34,151 bases of DNA from Microcystis aeruginosa W13-11. GTDB lineage: Bacteria > Cyanobacteriota > Cyanobacteriia > Cyanobacteriales > Microcystaceae. Under the pieces are notes generated by a model that was not told the DNA's origin, made no database searches, and saw nothing but the letters and a program-made list of their open reading frames with translations. Positions 1-8,306 of the stretch are shown one piece after another. The DNA lies in the NCBI GenBank assembly GCA_009995705.1, contig JAADBR010000026.1, positions 1-34,151 on the forward strand. The letters run 5' to 3'. Position 1 is the first letter of the stretch. Every line of letters starts with the position of its first letter. Position numbers and translations under genes: made by a program.

Positions 1-123
1 TTAGCGCAAGATGTCTTAGAGATTATTACGATATTTTCCGCTAGATTGTATGGCTCTAGAAGCGATAAAAATAGAAAAATCGTAGAGGAGTTAAGAGACG
101 TTGCTACTAGGATTCAAGACTGA
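1..123 (+). CDS. tnpA: IS607 family serine recombinase TnpA, C-terminal fragment (partial)
   Basis: Reading frame 1 is open from the window edge to TGA at 121-123 and encodes 40 residues. It ends in the helical tail typical of IS607 resolvase-like transposases, with IITIFSARLYGSR followed by basic residues and VEELRDVATRIQD. The catalytic serine domain lies upstream of the window. The family cuts and rejoins DNA through a covalent serine intermediate to move the element. The tail overlaps the tnpB start at 101, the usual IS607 arrangement. This part shows no damage, but the catalytic half is not visible. Confidence 0.7.
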   Translation, partial: LAQDVLEIITIFSARLYGSRSDKNRKIVEELRDVATRIQD

Positions 124-1251
124 GTTAAAACTAAATAATCAACAACGCTCATTATTAGCCCAACACGCAGGAACCGCACGTCATGCTTGAAATTGGGGTT
201 TGGCTTTAATCAAGCTAACCCTGATGAAAAAATCAAGTTTCCTACGGCTATCGACCGACCTAAATGGTTGGTAGCATTGGTAAAATCAGAGCATGATTGG
301 TATTATCAAGTGTCTAAATGCGCCCCCCAATGGGCGTTAAGAGCTTTATCCGATGCTTGGAAAAGATGCTTCAAGAAGATAGCCAAACCACCAAATTTCA
401 AGAAAAAAGTTAAACAGGATAGTTTCACTTTAGATGGGAGCATTAAAGTGGCCCATCAAAAGATAAAAGTTCCTGTGATTGGTTGGTTAAAAACCTACGA
501 GCGGCTACCCTATGGATACCAGCCAAAATCTGTCACTATTAGTAAAAAAGCTAATAGGTGGTTTATTAGTTTTAAGATTGAAGTTGAACAGCAAACAACC
601 AATAAAACTTATGATGTAGTTGGTTTTGATCTGGGAATTAAATCTTTAGCTACTTTATCGACAGGTGAGACGTTTGAAGGCTCTAAAAGTTATCGTAAAT
701 ACGAAAAACAATTAGCCAGACTTCAATACTTGAACCGACATAAAGTAAAAGGCTCAAATAATTGGAACAAAGCCCAACGGCAAATAGCTAAACTTCATTT
801 TAGAATAGCCAATATCCGTAAAGATACGTTACATAAACTCACCACTTATTTAGCCAAGAACCACGGCAAGATAGTAATTGAGGATTTAAATGTGTCTGGG
901 ATGATGGCTAATCACAAATTAGCTAAAGCCGTTCAGGATATGGGTTTTTACGAGTTCCGAAGACAACTTGATTATAAAACTCAGTTGTATGGTTCGGAAT
1001 TAATCATAGCCGATAGGTGGTTTCCTAGTAGTAAAACCTGTTTTAATTGTGGGTACAAAAAAGAGTCTCTATCTTTAACTGAAAGAGTTTTTGAGTGTGA
1101 ACAATGCCATGTAGTTTGTGGTCGAGACTTGAACGCTAGTCTAAATCTAGCTTCTTTGGCGGTGAGTTCCACCGTGTCAGCTTGTGGAGTAGATAGTGCC
1201 GACACTACTACAGTGAAGCAGGAAGTTAACGTCAAATTTGCTCATGAGTAG
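101..1251 (+). pseudogene. tnpB: IS607-type TnpB RNA-guided nuclease, broken by an in-frame TGA and a frameshift
   Basis: Translation from TTG at 101 (purine-rich GAGGAG about 10 bases upstream) gives the normal TnpB N-terminus MLLGFKTELKLNNQQ...ARHA, then TGA at 188-190 where relatives have Trp (A-W-N-W). The frame continues as NWGLALIK and is lost at about 205-216, where a short deletion seems to have removed a few residues. From there the frame ANPDEKIKF... runs open to 1251. The rest is intact: RuvC-I Asp in VVGFDLGIKS, RuvC-II Glu in IVIEDLNVSG, a CFNCG...CEQC zinc ribbon and RuvC-III Asp in CGRDLNAS. A TTG at 187 could start a 354-residue product lacking the N-terminal segment, but that frame is out of phase with the true N-terminus. 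TnpB proteins are guide-RNA-dependent nucleases; this copy is probably inactive. Confidence 0.8.
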
Positions 1252-1317
1252 ATTTGAGTAGGTTTAATAGAACGGAAAAAAGTTCCCTAAACATACAAGT
1301 CTAGGTCACATCTCTGG

Positions 1318-1683
1318 TTAAACCGTCTCTAACCGTTGCAGCACGGAGGAGGGTTTTTTGTCAATAAATTCCGCCGGCGAAATTTGATATTTAATCAGAT
1401 TGGCTAATTCCTGTAGTTGGCTGATGGCTTCCGCACCTTCGAGTTTCATTAACTCTCGATCATCGCGCATTTCTGTCCAAGTGATGCCGTAATCGGACAC
1501 GAGAAACCGAATTAGATGGGTTTCCCCCAATCCCACCATAAAAGATGCGCTGTTCAGTTGACCGCCACAGGTGTAGCAGGATGCTAGATAACCTTGATTT
1601 TCTAGTGCGATCGCTAAAGCCTGTAAATCCATGACTAAGTCTTTGACCAGTTGGCAATGCTGCTCTGCAAGTCGTTTAAACAC
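1318..1683 (-). CDS. DUF1815 family protein
   Basis: A 121-residue cyanobacterial protein of unknown function. It begins MFKRLAEQHCQLVKDLVMDL and contains the conserved stretches LASCYTCGGQLNSASFMVGL, HLIRFLVSDYGITWTEMRD and LMKLEGAEAI, which I recognise as DUF1815. No signal peptide or membrane segment is seen, so it is probably cytosolic. A longer frame opens at 1710, but the GTG at 1683-1681 sits behind a strong AGGAGG and gives the family's usual N-terminus, so I use it. It is a single gene convergent with the IS607 element, and an upstream hairpin separates it from rpe. Only the function is uncertain. Confidence 0.85.
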   Translation of the reverse strand: MFKRLAEQHCQLVKDLVMDLQALAIALENQGYLASCYTCGGQLNSASFMVGLGETHLIRFLVSDYGITWTEMRDDRELMKLEGAEAISQLQELANLIKYQISPAEFIDKKPSSVLQRLETV

Positions 1684-1689
1684 AATTTT

Positions 1690-1695
1690 CCTCCT
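1690..1695 (-). promoter_or_regulatory. Ribosome binding site fixing the DUF1815 start
   Basis: AGGAGG on the minus strand lies 6 bases before the GTG at 1683. It argues for the shorter start over the ATG at 1710, for which no such site is present. Confidence 0.7.
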
Positions 1696-1714
1696 GATAA
1701 CACTCCTCAAGTAT

Positions 1715-1741
1715 AAAACCTTAACACTTTTTTAAGGTTTT
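1715..1741. terminator. A/T-rich hairpin between DUF1815 gene and rpe
   Basis: AAAACCTTAA and TTAAGGTTTT form 10-bp arms around CACTTTT, with a T run on the right. It lies just upstream of the DUF1815 start, so it may end incoming transcription or act as an operator; the role is unproven. Confidence 0.4.
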
Positions 1742-1965
1742 TTCTGAGAAAATAGGGTAAGGGAACTAAGTTTTCTCACGGATGGTAAGTAACAAAATGT
1801 AAAGAACCCGAAATCTAGGGTAGCGTGAATTCCTGAGATAGCAAAGTATATGTGAGTACAAAGCCACCTGTTTATCCGTCTTTCCACACCCTCGATCCTA
1901 ACTATTCCCATCATCCCATTTTTAAAGTTTATGATCCGGTTTCAACAAAAAAGTTCGTAAATCTA

Positions 1966-2023
1966 GGTAGGTAGGTGGGTTGTGGGATGTAGGGTGTAGG
2001 GTGTAGGGTGTGGGGTGTGGGGA
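1966..2023. repeat. Degenerate tandem G-rich repeat (GTAGGGT-like units)
   Basis: About 58 bases of repeated GGTGTAGGGTGTAGGGTGT-type units lie upstream of rpe. The same motif occurs inside the MITE at 30161-30369, so this may be a remnant of that element type or slippage expansion. It is followed (2041-2078) by CTCCTG and ACTGAT-type short repeats. I see no coding signal in 1742-2119. Confidence 0.7.
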
Positions 2024-2119
2024 GAATCAATAAAAATAATCTCCTGTCTCCTGACTCCTGATCACTGATTACTGATAAGATTGTTACGAAAATATAAACA
2101 CGAAATTCTATAGTTAGCC

Positions 2120-2827
2120 ATGACCCAAAACGGAAGCTCGAAGTCGATCGTTGTCTCTCCCTCGATCCTATCGGCGGATTTTAGTAAATTAGGAGCCGAT
2201 ATCGAGGCTGTGGATAAGGCAGGAGCCGATTGGATTCACGTCGATGTGATGGATGGTCGTTTTGTCCCGAATATCACCATTGGACCCCTGATTGTCTCCG
2301 CTATTCGTCCCTATACGAAAAAACCTTTAGATGTGCATTTAATGATCGTGGAACCGGAAAAATATGTGGCTGACTTTGCGAGAGCGGGTGCTGACATTAT
2401 TTCTGTTCACGCTGAACATAATGCTTCTCCCCACCTCCATCGTACTCTTTGCCAAATCCGCGAACTCGGTAAACAAGCGGGTGTGGTATTAAATCCCGCC
2501 ACTCCCCTAGATTTAATCGAATATGTGCTGCATTTATGCGATTTAGTCCTAATTATGAGCGTTAACCCCGGTTTTGGTGGCCAGAGTTTTATCCCGGAAG
2601 TTGTCCCCAAAATCCGTCAATTACGCCAAATCTGCGATGAAAAAGGCTTAGATCCTTGGATTGAAGTGGATGGAGGCTTAAAACCGGCTAATACTTGGCA
2701 AGTTCTCGAAGCGGGTGCTAATGCGATCGTAGCAGGTTCGGCGGTATTTAATGCCCCCGATTACGCAGCGGCGATCGAAGGTATCCGTAACAGCAAACGT
2801 CCCCAACCTCAATTAGCCACCGTTTAA
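2120..2827 (+). CDS. rpe: Ribulose-phosphate 3-epimerase
   Basis: A 235-residue enzyme interconverting ribulose-5-phosphate and xylulose-5-phosphate in the Calvin cycle and oxidative pentose phosphate pathway. It is a TIM barrel of standard length with all signatures: [13 protein letters not shown] near the start, [12 protein letters not shown] (H40, D42), [10 protein letters not shown] (H73), [10 protein letters not shown] (149-157) and EVDGGLKP with D184. H40, D42, H73 and D184 correspond to the metal-binding and acid-base residues of the family. The gene stands alone between repeat-rich DNA and a convergent phosphatase gene, with a shared hairpin at its 3' end. It is cytosolic and complete, with nothing unusual. 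Confidence 0.97.
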   Translation: MTQNGSSKSIVVSPSILSADFSKLGADIEAVDKAGADWIHVDVMDGRFVPNITIGPLIVSAIRPYTKKPLDVHLMIVEPEKYVADFARAGADIISVHAEHNASPHLHRTLCQIRELGKQAGVVLNPATPLDLIEYVLHLCDLVLIMSVNPGFGGQSFIPEVVPKIRQLRQICDEKGLDPWIEVDGGLKPANTWQVLEAGANAIVAGSAVFNAPDYAAAIEGIRNSKRPQPQLATV

Positions 2828-2832
2828 TTGCC

Positions 2833-2870
2833 GCAGGGGTGGGTTAGCTATTGGCACTAACCCACTCTGC
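2833..2870. terminator. Bidirectional hairpin between convergent rpe and hisN-type gene
   Basis: GTGGGTTA (2840-2847) pairs with TAACCCAC (2858-2865), extended outward by GCAG/CTGC. The hairpin overlaps the last codon and stop of the minus-strand gene and follows the rpe stop by a few bases, so it probably serves both transcripts. Confidence 0.55.
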
Positions 2871-3663
2871 TGATTTGTTCTAAAACCTGTTGCCATAAAC
2901 CCGAATTAGAGACGGCTAAAACTTCGCTAGAATCAGCTTGTAGAGGATTACCTGACCAATCGCTAATTATTCCGCCCGCACCTTCAATAATCGGGATTAA
3001 AGCACAAAAATCGTAGTATTTCAGGTCTGATTCTAGGATTACCATCGGCATGGCAGTGCAGCCAGTGGCTAACATCATATAGTTATAACAATCACCCCCA
3101 AAAGCGGTACGTTTACAGACGCTTTGCAGCTGACGAGCGATCGCTTGTTGTCGTTCTGTGATAAACATTAAGGGAGTGGTGGAGGCTAAACAGGCATTTT
3201 TTAAGACAATTTCTCGATCTTGACGGTAGGGATTAACAATCATCTGGTTATTATAAAGACTCCCTTTTCCCTTCACTCCTAACCAGCGATCGCCTAAAAT
3301 CGGTTGATCGACAATTCCTAAAATCGGTTGATTTTCTGCCACTAGGCCGATTAAAGTCCCAAAAATCGGTAATCCCTTGACAAAAGAGGATGTGCCATCG
3401 ATCGGATCCAATACCCAATAACGACCACTTTGGGAGGGAATATTAACTCCTTCTTCCCGAATAATCCCATCTTCGGGTAGTTCTCGCCGAATAATCGCCA
3501 CCATCGCCTCCTCAGCTTCTTGATCGGCGATTGTTACTATTGAGGAAACTTGATCGAGTTTGGTCTCGGTTTCTAGATGAGGCTGCCGAAAATAGCGCCG
3601 GATAATCTCTCCAGAAGTGTCCGCTAATTGATGAGCTAGTTGAATAGTGCGATCAATATTCAT
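2857..3663 (-). CDS. hisN: Inositol monophosphatase family protein, probably histidinol-phosphatase (HisN type)
   Basis: A metal-dependent phosphatase of the IMPase fold. Visible features are the EEG segment around residue 71, the metal-binding motif WVLDPIDGTSSF (Asp at about 86 and 89 from the ATG used here), FGTLIGL directly after it, and YYDFCALIPIIEGAGG carrying the C-terminal metal Asp. The DPIDGT-SF-x-G-x-P-x-FGTLIG pattern is closer to the histidinol-phosphatase branch than to inositol or bisphosphate nucleotide phosphatases, so a role in histidine synthesis is likely. No other his genes are nearby. ATG at 3663 is preferred to an adjacent TTG at 3666; the product is 268 residues. Substrate is inferred from family resemblance only. 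Confidence 0.85.
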   Translation of the reverse strand: MNIDRTIQLAHQLADTSGEIIRRYFRQPHLETETKLDQVSSIVTIADQEAEEAMVAIIRRELPEDGIIREEGVNIPSQSGRYWVLDPIDGTSSFVKGLPIFGTLIGLVAENQPILGIVDQPILGDRWLGVKGKGSLYNNQMIVNPYRQDREIVLKNACLASTTPLMFITERQQAIARQLQSVCKRTAFGGDCYNYMMLATGCTAMPMVILESDLKYYDFCALIPIIEGAGGIISDWSGNPLQADSSEVLAVSNSGLWQQVLEQISRVG

Positions 3664-3891
3664 CAATAAAAGTTATCCATACAGGAAAACGATAATGTTT
3701 ATTTATGGTAAAGGGGAGATGGGGAAGTGGGGGATTTAGCGGAAATTTCCCTATCACCCTAAATACCTATTGCTGCGTCGAACCTAGAACTATCAATGGG
3801 TAACAGTTTGATTTTGACTCCATAATTAAATTAGTCAACGATCGACCCAATCTCAAGACGAGAAAAAATTAATCTATTAGGAGTTTAGCTG

Positions 3892-4302
3892 ATGACGGCT
3901 TTTACGGAAAATGACCTAAAAAGGTTAGAAGATTTGATTATCAATGGACAAAAAGCGATCGAAACTCGTTTAACCTCTCTGGAGAGTGGACAAAAAGCGA
4001 TCGAAACTCGTTTAACCTCTTTGGAGAGTGGACAAAAAGCGATCGAGAATAGTGTCGGAGAGATCAAAAGAGAAATTCAGGTCTTGGAGATAGGACAGAC
4101 GGAAATTAAGGGAGAAATCAGGACTTTAGACGCAAAAATCACGGGTTTAAATGAAAGAGTGAAACTGATCGAGGTATCCGTGGGAAAAATTCCCGATTTA
4201 GCTAAAAAAATTGGCGAGGTAAAAAACTGGAAACAGATCGGTATATCGATTGTGACTGCTTTTGTGGGTGGGGTAATTGGTTGGTTAATTCGGGGAAAAT
4301 AA
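3892..4302 (+). CDS. Coiled-coil protein with C-terminal membrane anchor and internal 14-residue repeats
   Basis: 136 residues starting MTAFTENDLKRLEDLI, behind a TAGGAG ribosome site. Residues about 19-52 consist of near-identical 14-residue units (GQKAIETRLTSLES twice, then a divergent third), followed by further heptad-like segments such as EIKREIQVLEIGQTEIKGEI. The protein ends with one hydrophobic helix (about 115-132, IGISIVTAFVGGVIGWLI) and a short basic tail, suggesting a parallel coiled coil tethered to a membrane by its C-terminus. A paralogue with the same FTENDLK start and C-terminal hydrophobic segment is at 25143. Function is unknown; such Bdr-like anchors are known from other lineages, but I make no functional claim. 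Confidence 0.75.
   Translation: MTAFTENDLKRLEDLIINGQKAIETRLTSLESGQKAIETRLTSLESGQKAIENSVGEIKREIQVLEIGQTEIKGEIRTLDAKITGLNERVKLIEVSVGKIPDLAKKIGEVKNWKQIGISIVTAFVGGVIGWLIRGK
3946..4044 (+). repeat. 42-bp in-frame tandem repeat inside the coiled-coil gene
   Basis: Unit 1 (3946-3987) and unit 2 (3988-4029) differ at one base; a third partial copy starts at 4030. Near-identity at DNA level points to recent duplication by slippage. Each unit contains AAAAAGCGATCGA. Confidence 0.9.
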
Positions 4303-4354
4303 AACTAGGCAATGTAACATAGTATTAAGCATTTGTATATTTTTATTAATTTTT

Positions 4355-5029
4355 ATGGAACAGACAGCTTTAAATCTGATCGCGATCGCCGTTTTTTCGA
4401 TCACTCTTTCCGTATTTGTCACTCCTTTGCTGTCTATTTCGCCTTTTGTCCCCGCTTTGGCTACTTTTAGCCTCTTGGGATTAGTTACCGTCGATACTCT
4501 CACCTTTAATAACCGGGGAGTGACTTTACTACTGGATGCTCTTTCTCCTAGTAAACACCGTCAAAGAGTTATTCACCACGAAGCCGGACATTTTCTCACC
4601 GCTTATATTTTAGGCATTCCGATCGCCAGTTATAGTTTGACCGCTTGGGAAGCCTTTCGTCAAGGCCAGGAGGGAGTCGGCGGTGTTCAATTTGACCTAG
4701 CAGATTTAGAGCAAAAAGTCAAGAACTTTAGCGATTTTCCCGCTTTTTTAGAGAGAATTTCTACGGTGTGGATGGCGGGAATTGCTGCCGAAACCTTAGT
4801 TTATGGTAAAGCGACAGGGGGAGAAAGCGATCGATTTTATCTGCAATCGGCCTTAAAATTAGCGGGGGTTCCTGAGAATAATTATGCCCAAAAAGAGCGC
4901 TGGAGTTTATTACAGGCAAAAACTCTTTTAGAAAAACAACAGACTGCCTATCAAGCTTTGGTGATAGCTATGGAAAAAAGGGCTAGTGTGGAAGAATGCT
5001 GTCGAGTGATTAGTGAAAGTTTAGTGTAA
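4355..5029 (+). CDS. Membrane-anchored FtsH-like (M41-type) zinc peptidase without AAA domain
   Basis: 224 residues. Two hydrophobic helices lie at about 6-28 and 31-48, then RQRVIHHEAGHFLTAYILG with a canonical HExxH zinc site (HEAGH, 75-79). Further on are STVWMAGIAAETLVYG and GGESDRFYLQSA (Asp159), which match the FtsH segments GG-AAEE-ifG and the third zinc ligand in G-x-x-D-L-x-x-A. This is the M41 protease fold, but no Walker A/B or AAA module is present, so it is an ATPase-free relative. Such short FtsH-like proteins are widespread in cyanobacteria and usually called putative ATP-dependent Zn proteases. The likely location is the thylakoid or plasma membrane. The substrate is unknown. 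It may act alone or with a full FtsH. Confidence 0.8.
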   Translation: MEQTALNLIAIAVFSITLSVFVTPLLSISPFVPALATFSLLGLVTVDTLTFNNRGVTLLLDALSPSKHRQRVIHHEAGHFLTAYILGIPIASYSLTAWEAFRQGQEGVGGVQFDLADLEQKVKNFSDFPAFLERISTVWMAGIAAETLVYGKATGGESDRFYLQSALKLAGVPENNYAQKERWSLLQAKTLLEKQQTAYQALVIAMEKRASVEECCRVISESLV

Positions 5030-5079
5030 CGGGAAAAGTAATCAGGGATAGATTTGATAATTTCCCCGTTAAATTATTT

Positions 5080-7344
5080 ATGAATAATCAGAGCATTCAA
5101 TCGGATCAGCGATTAGCTTTAATTGTGCGCGGAGCAGTACAAGGGGTCGGTTTTCGTCCTTTTGTTTATCGATTAGCAACAGAATTAAACCTAACTGGTT
5201 GGGTGAATAATACAGCAGCGGGAGTTTTTATTGAAGTCGAGGGCGATCGAGAAAAACTAGAAACTTTTTTGACTCGATTATCTTTAGAAAAACCCCCTCG
5301 ATCGCTAATTGAAAATATTGAGACTCAATGGTTAAATCCTATCGGTTATCAAAACTTTAGCATACGTCATAGCAGCGGCGGTGAAAAAAATACAATTGTT
5401 CTGCCGGATTTAGCCACTTGTCCCGATTGTTTAGCCGATATTTTTGATCCAAATAATCGTCGTTATCGCTATCCTTTTACTAACTGCACTAACTGCGGTC
5501 CTCGCTACAGTATTATCGAGGGTTTACCCTATGATCGCAGTGCCACAACTATGAGGGGTTTTAATCAGTGTCCCGAATGTCAAAGGGAATACGAAAATCC
5601 TCTGGATCGCCGTTTTCATGCCCAACCGAATGCCTGTCCTCGATGCGGACCCCAAATCAGTCTTTTAGATAGTCAAGGCTCTGTATTAGCGGAAAAAGAT
5701 CAAGCTTTAATCGCCACCGCTAGAGCAATTAAACAGGGAAAAATTATAGCGATCAAAGGATTAGGAGGATTTCACCTAGTTGTCGATGCAAGAAATACGG
5801 AAGCAGTGCAAAAATTGCGACAACGTAAACAGCGACCGGATAAACCTTTTGCCCTAATGTATCCTAATCTTGAGTTAGTAAAAAAACATGGTTATGTATC
5901 TTCTTTAGAATCGCAATTATTGCAGTCTTCTGCTGCGGCAATTGTCCTGATTAAACAAAGAAAAAATTATCTTTCTCCTTCGGTTTCTCCGGGTAATCCC
6001 TATCTAGGAGTCATGTTACCCTATACTCCCCTACATCATCTTTTATTAGCAGAATTAGGCTTTCCTATTGTGGCAACCAGTGGTAATCTAGCCGATGAAC
6101 CTATCTGTATTGAGGAAAAAGAAGCTTTAGAAAAATTAGGAACAATCGCCGATTTATTTCTAGTTCATAATCGTCCCATAGTTCGACCGGTGGATGACTC
6201 TATTATCAGGGAAATGGCAGGAAAAGCGATGATTTTGCGGCGAGCGCGGGGATATGCTCCCTTTCCCGTTAAAGTTAATGAGGGAGATTTTCCTCCGATT
6301 TTGGCCGTGGGAAGTTATTTTAAAAATACCGTGGCTATCTACCAAAAAAATCAAGTTTTTATTAGTCAACATATTGGCGATTTAGATACAGTTAATGCCG
6401 TTAATCATTTTGAAAATATCCTCGATAGTTTAAAAAAATTATACGAGTTTGTACCCGAAGTTATTGCCTGTGATGCTCATCCTGAATATCTAGCGACAAA
6501 GTACGCTTATAGCTTAAATTTACCCGTTATTCCCATTCAACACCATTACGCTCACGTTTTATCCTGCATGGCAGAACATCAGCTACAACCTCCGGTTTTA
6601 GGGGTTGCTTGGGATGGAACAGGATACGGTTTAGACGGCACAATTTGGGGGGGAGAATTTATCCATATTGCTGCCGATTCTTGGCAGCGAGTCGCCCATT
6701 TTAAACCCTGGCCATTACTGGGAGGAGAAAAAGCGGTTAAAGAACCGAGACGAGTGGCTTTAGGATTACTAGAAGTTATGGAAAATACTGATAGGATAAA
6801 ATCAGCTTTTAGTGAACAGGAATGGTCGATTTTTAGGCAAATGTTAACCAAAAAAATTAATTGTCCTTTAACTTCTAGTGTCGGGCGTTTGTTTGACGGT
6901 ATGGCGGCGATTCTAGGTTTATGTTATCAATTAAGTTTTGAGGGACAAGCAGCAATGCAGCTAGAATTTGCCCTTGATGGCATTAAAACGGAGGAATATT
7001 ATCATTTTTCTTTGTCCGCCGACTCCCCCATAGTTATTGATTGGAATCAGATAATTTTAGGAGTTGTTGAAGATTTAGAAAAACAAGGACAAATCGGCAT
7101 AATTGCTGCTAAGTTTCATAATAGTTTATGTGAGATTATTGTAGAAATTGCACACCAAATAGGTAGAGAAAAAATTCTCCTGACGGGAGGCTGTTTTCAA
7201 AATCGTTATCTGACGGAAAGAACAATTAATCGCCTACAAGCTTCGGGATTTCAACCCTACTGGCAGCAAACTGTTCCCACTAATGATGGTGGTATTAGTC
7301 TCGGTCAAATTATCGGAGCTTTTGCTCAACTTAAACAGTTCTAG
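5080..7344 (+). CDS. hypF: Carbamoyltransferase HypF, [NiFe] hydrogenase maturation
   Basis: 754 residues, normal for HypF, which converts carbamoyl phosphate to a thiocarbamate on HypE for the cyanide ligands of the NiFe centre. Domain order is complete. The acylphosphatase-like part (about 10-98) has GAVQGVGFRPFVYRLA (Arg26) and the Asn of GWVNN. Two zinc-finger pairs follow: C114/C117 with C136/C139, and C164/C167 with C186/C189. Then come a YrdC-like domain (about 205-395) and a Kae1-like domain with HHYAHVLSCMAEH and GVAWDGTGYGLDG. No other hyp genes are adjacent. Its presence implies a functional or ancestral Hox-type hydrogenase elsewhere in the genome. The stop is 50 bases beyond the previous gene's start of intergenic spacing, and the gene looks intact. 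Confidence 0.97.
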   Translation: MNNQSIQSDQRLALIVRGAVQGVGFRPFVYRLATELNLTGWVNNTAAGVFIEVEGDREKLETFLTRLSLEKPPRSLIENIETQWLNPIGYQNFSIRHSSGGEKNTIVLPDLATCPDCLADIFDPNNRRYRYPFTNCTNCGPRYSIIEGLPYDRSATTMRGFNQCPECQREYENPLDRRFHAQPNACPRCGPQISLLDSQGSVLAEKDQALIATARAIKQGKIIAIKGLGGFHLVVDARNTEAVQKLRQRKQRPDKPFALMYPNLELVKKHGYVSSLESQLLQSSAAAIVLIKQRKNYLSPSVSPGNPYLGVMLPYTPLHHLLLAELGFPIVATSGNLADEPICIEEKEALEKLGTIADLFLVHNRPIVRPVDDSIIREMAGKAMILRRARGYAPFPVKVNEGDFPPILAVGSYFKNTVAIYQKNQVFISQHIGDLDTVNAVNHFENILDSLKKLYEFVPEVIACDAHPEYLATKYAYSLNLPVIPIQHHYAHVLSCMAEHQLQPPVLGVAWDGTGYGLDGTIWGGEFIHIAADSWQRVAHFKPWPLLGGEKAVKEPRRVALGLLEVMENTDRIKSAFSEQEWSIFRQMLTKKINCPLTSSVGRLFDGMAAILGLCYQLSFEGQAAMQLEFALDGIKTEEYYHFSLSADSPIVIDWNQIILGVVEDLEKQGQIGIIAAKFHNSLCEIIVEIAHQIGREKILLTGGCFQNRYLTERTINRLQASGFQPYWQQTVPTNDGGISLGQIIGAFAQLKQF

Positions 7345-7514
7345 ATAGGACAAAATTAACTTCTGGGTTAGGATAGGCAAGAGGCAAGGGGTGCATCTCA
7401 CATTTGCAGAAATACCGACAATCAGCAATTATCAGTGAACTTTAAATTATTACAGACATATCAGCAGCTGCCTGTAAGCATCCCACCGAAAAACTAATGC
7501 GCTCTAGGGTTTGG

Positions 7515-7542
7515 GTAGGGTTGATTCATGAATCAACCCTAC
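7515..7542. repeat. Perfect 28-bp palindrome
   Basis: GTAGGGTTGATTCA is followed directly by its exact reverse complement. There is no loop and no adjoining T tract, so it is less like a terminator than like a dispersed palindromic repeat or the core of a miniature element. Confidence 0.85.
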
Positions 7543-7633
7543 TATAGAGTTCTTACATAATTAATTTTTGAGAGTGCAAAAATGAGTGCACCCAGAGGCA
7601 AGAGGTAAGAGGTAGTTATAAGAGTTAAAGATA

Positions 7634-7660
7634 AACCACAGAGACAGAAAGAACACAGAG
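7634..7660. repeat. Dispersed AACCACAGAGACA-type repeat, copy 1
   Basis: AACCACAGAGACAGAAAGAA continuing into CACAGAG. Similar stretches occur at 16672-16698 and 17479-17505, and a relative in reverse orientation lies near 27941-27965. Confidence 0.65.
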
Positions 7661-7673
7661 AGCCGATTTTTTT

Positions 7674-7967
7674 CTAGACTGTTAAACGATGCCACTCAAC
7701 GATTTTATTGCCTACTTTCAAAATAATTGCTTGACCTAAACCCAGTTCTTGTGTCACATTAACTAGATGGGCGAAATTTTGACTAGTGATCGCTAGTCCC
7801 TGCAAACAGGCTAGAAAATCAAGACAGAGAACCGTAGAAAATTCCCAAGTTTGCCGGTAAACACGGCAATTATCCGGTAAAAAAGCCACAAGAGCGCGAA
7901 AATGACTCAAAGCGGCTTTCTCAAAATTGGCGCTAGTGCAGTCAGAAGACGAGTGCTGATAGCTCAT
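7674..7967 (-). CDS. Hypothetical protein, 97 residues
   Basis: I do not recognise this protein. It is a soluble-looking, mildly hydrophobic sequence with a central segment WEFSTVLCLDFLACLQGLAI and a C-terminus ending KVGNKIVEWHRLTV. There is no clear signal peptide, helix-turn-helix or metal motif. The frame is open over 294 bases between two intergenic regions and ATG at 7967 is the first start; no good ribosome site precedes it. It is divergent from the flavodiiron gene. It may be a small conserved cyanobacterial protein, but coding status is only moderately supported. Confidence 0.5.
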   Translation of the reverse strand: MSYQHSSSDCTSANFEKAALSHFRALVAFLPDNCRVYRQTWEFSTVLCLDFLACLQGLAITSQNFAHLVNVTQELGLGQAIILKVGNKIVEWHRLTV

Positions 7968-8306
7968 AAAAACTTTGCCTGATAGGGAAAGAGCAGGGTT
8001 TCCCTCAGACTAGCACCTCGCTTCTGGGGATCACCTTCCCTTTAGAATTTCTCAATAGACTGGCAAATCCCCCCAGAGGAGTATTGTTACCCGCGAACAA
8101 ATTGCTAGAAGCTAGGTTTCTTCCCGGAGATGGTGTACTTTAGATATTGATGTCCTTCCTGCTGGCAAGATAACCTGTAAATTTCCCCACTCGTCCCTAG
8201 CGATAAAAGGCTGTGTTTAGTTAAAAATCAAGTGTTGACAATGATGACAGCCTCAAGTTGCCGCTTAACTAATTGACTACTTAACTGATAACTGGTAACT
8301 AAGATT
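7968..8306. other. Intergenic region upstream of the flavodiiron gene
   Basis: 339 bases with no supported gene. A TTGACA at 8234-8239 could be a -35 box, but I find no good -10 at the right distance. Short ACTTAACTGATAACTGG-like repeats precede the start codon at 8307. Confidence 0.4.

Larger units (their letters stand above)
1..1290 (+). mobile_element. IS607-type insertion sequence, 3' part (left end outside window)
   Basis: The window opens inside an element made of a serine-recombinase tnpA tail overlapping a tnpB gene, the organisation of IS607 elements. IS607 elements lack terminal inverted repeats, so the right edge cannot be fixed from sequence alone; about 1255-1290 is an estimate from the tnpB stop and the next gene. 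In known TnpB systems the guide (omega/re) RNA covers the 3' end of tnpB and the element's right end, so about 1130-1290 is where it would lie; I cannot show its structure here. Confidence 0.6.
7345..7673. other. Repeat-bearing intergenic region after hypF
   Basis: 329 bases without a convincing gene. It holds the perfect palindrome at 7515-7542, short GAGGCAAGAGG-type repeats around 7378 and 7595, and a dispersed AACCACAGAGACA repeat at 7634-7660. Confidence 0.6.

Noticed and set aside
1732..1914. Minus-strand open frame of 60 codons upstream of rpe
   Set aside because: No ribosome site, no recognisable sequence, and it covers the A/T hairpin and repeat-rich DNA. Probably not coding.
1966..2023. 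G-rich tandem repeats as a CRISPR array
   Set aside because: Units are about 7 bases without unique spacers, and no cas genes are in the window.
3885..4067. Antisense frame over the 42-bp repeats
   Set aside because: It is a by-product of the repeats in the plus-strand coiled-coil gene, whose frame has a good ribosome site.
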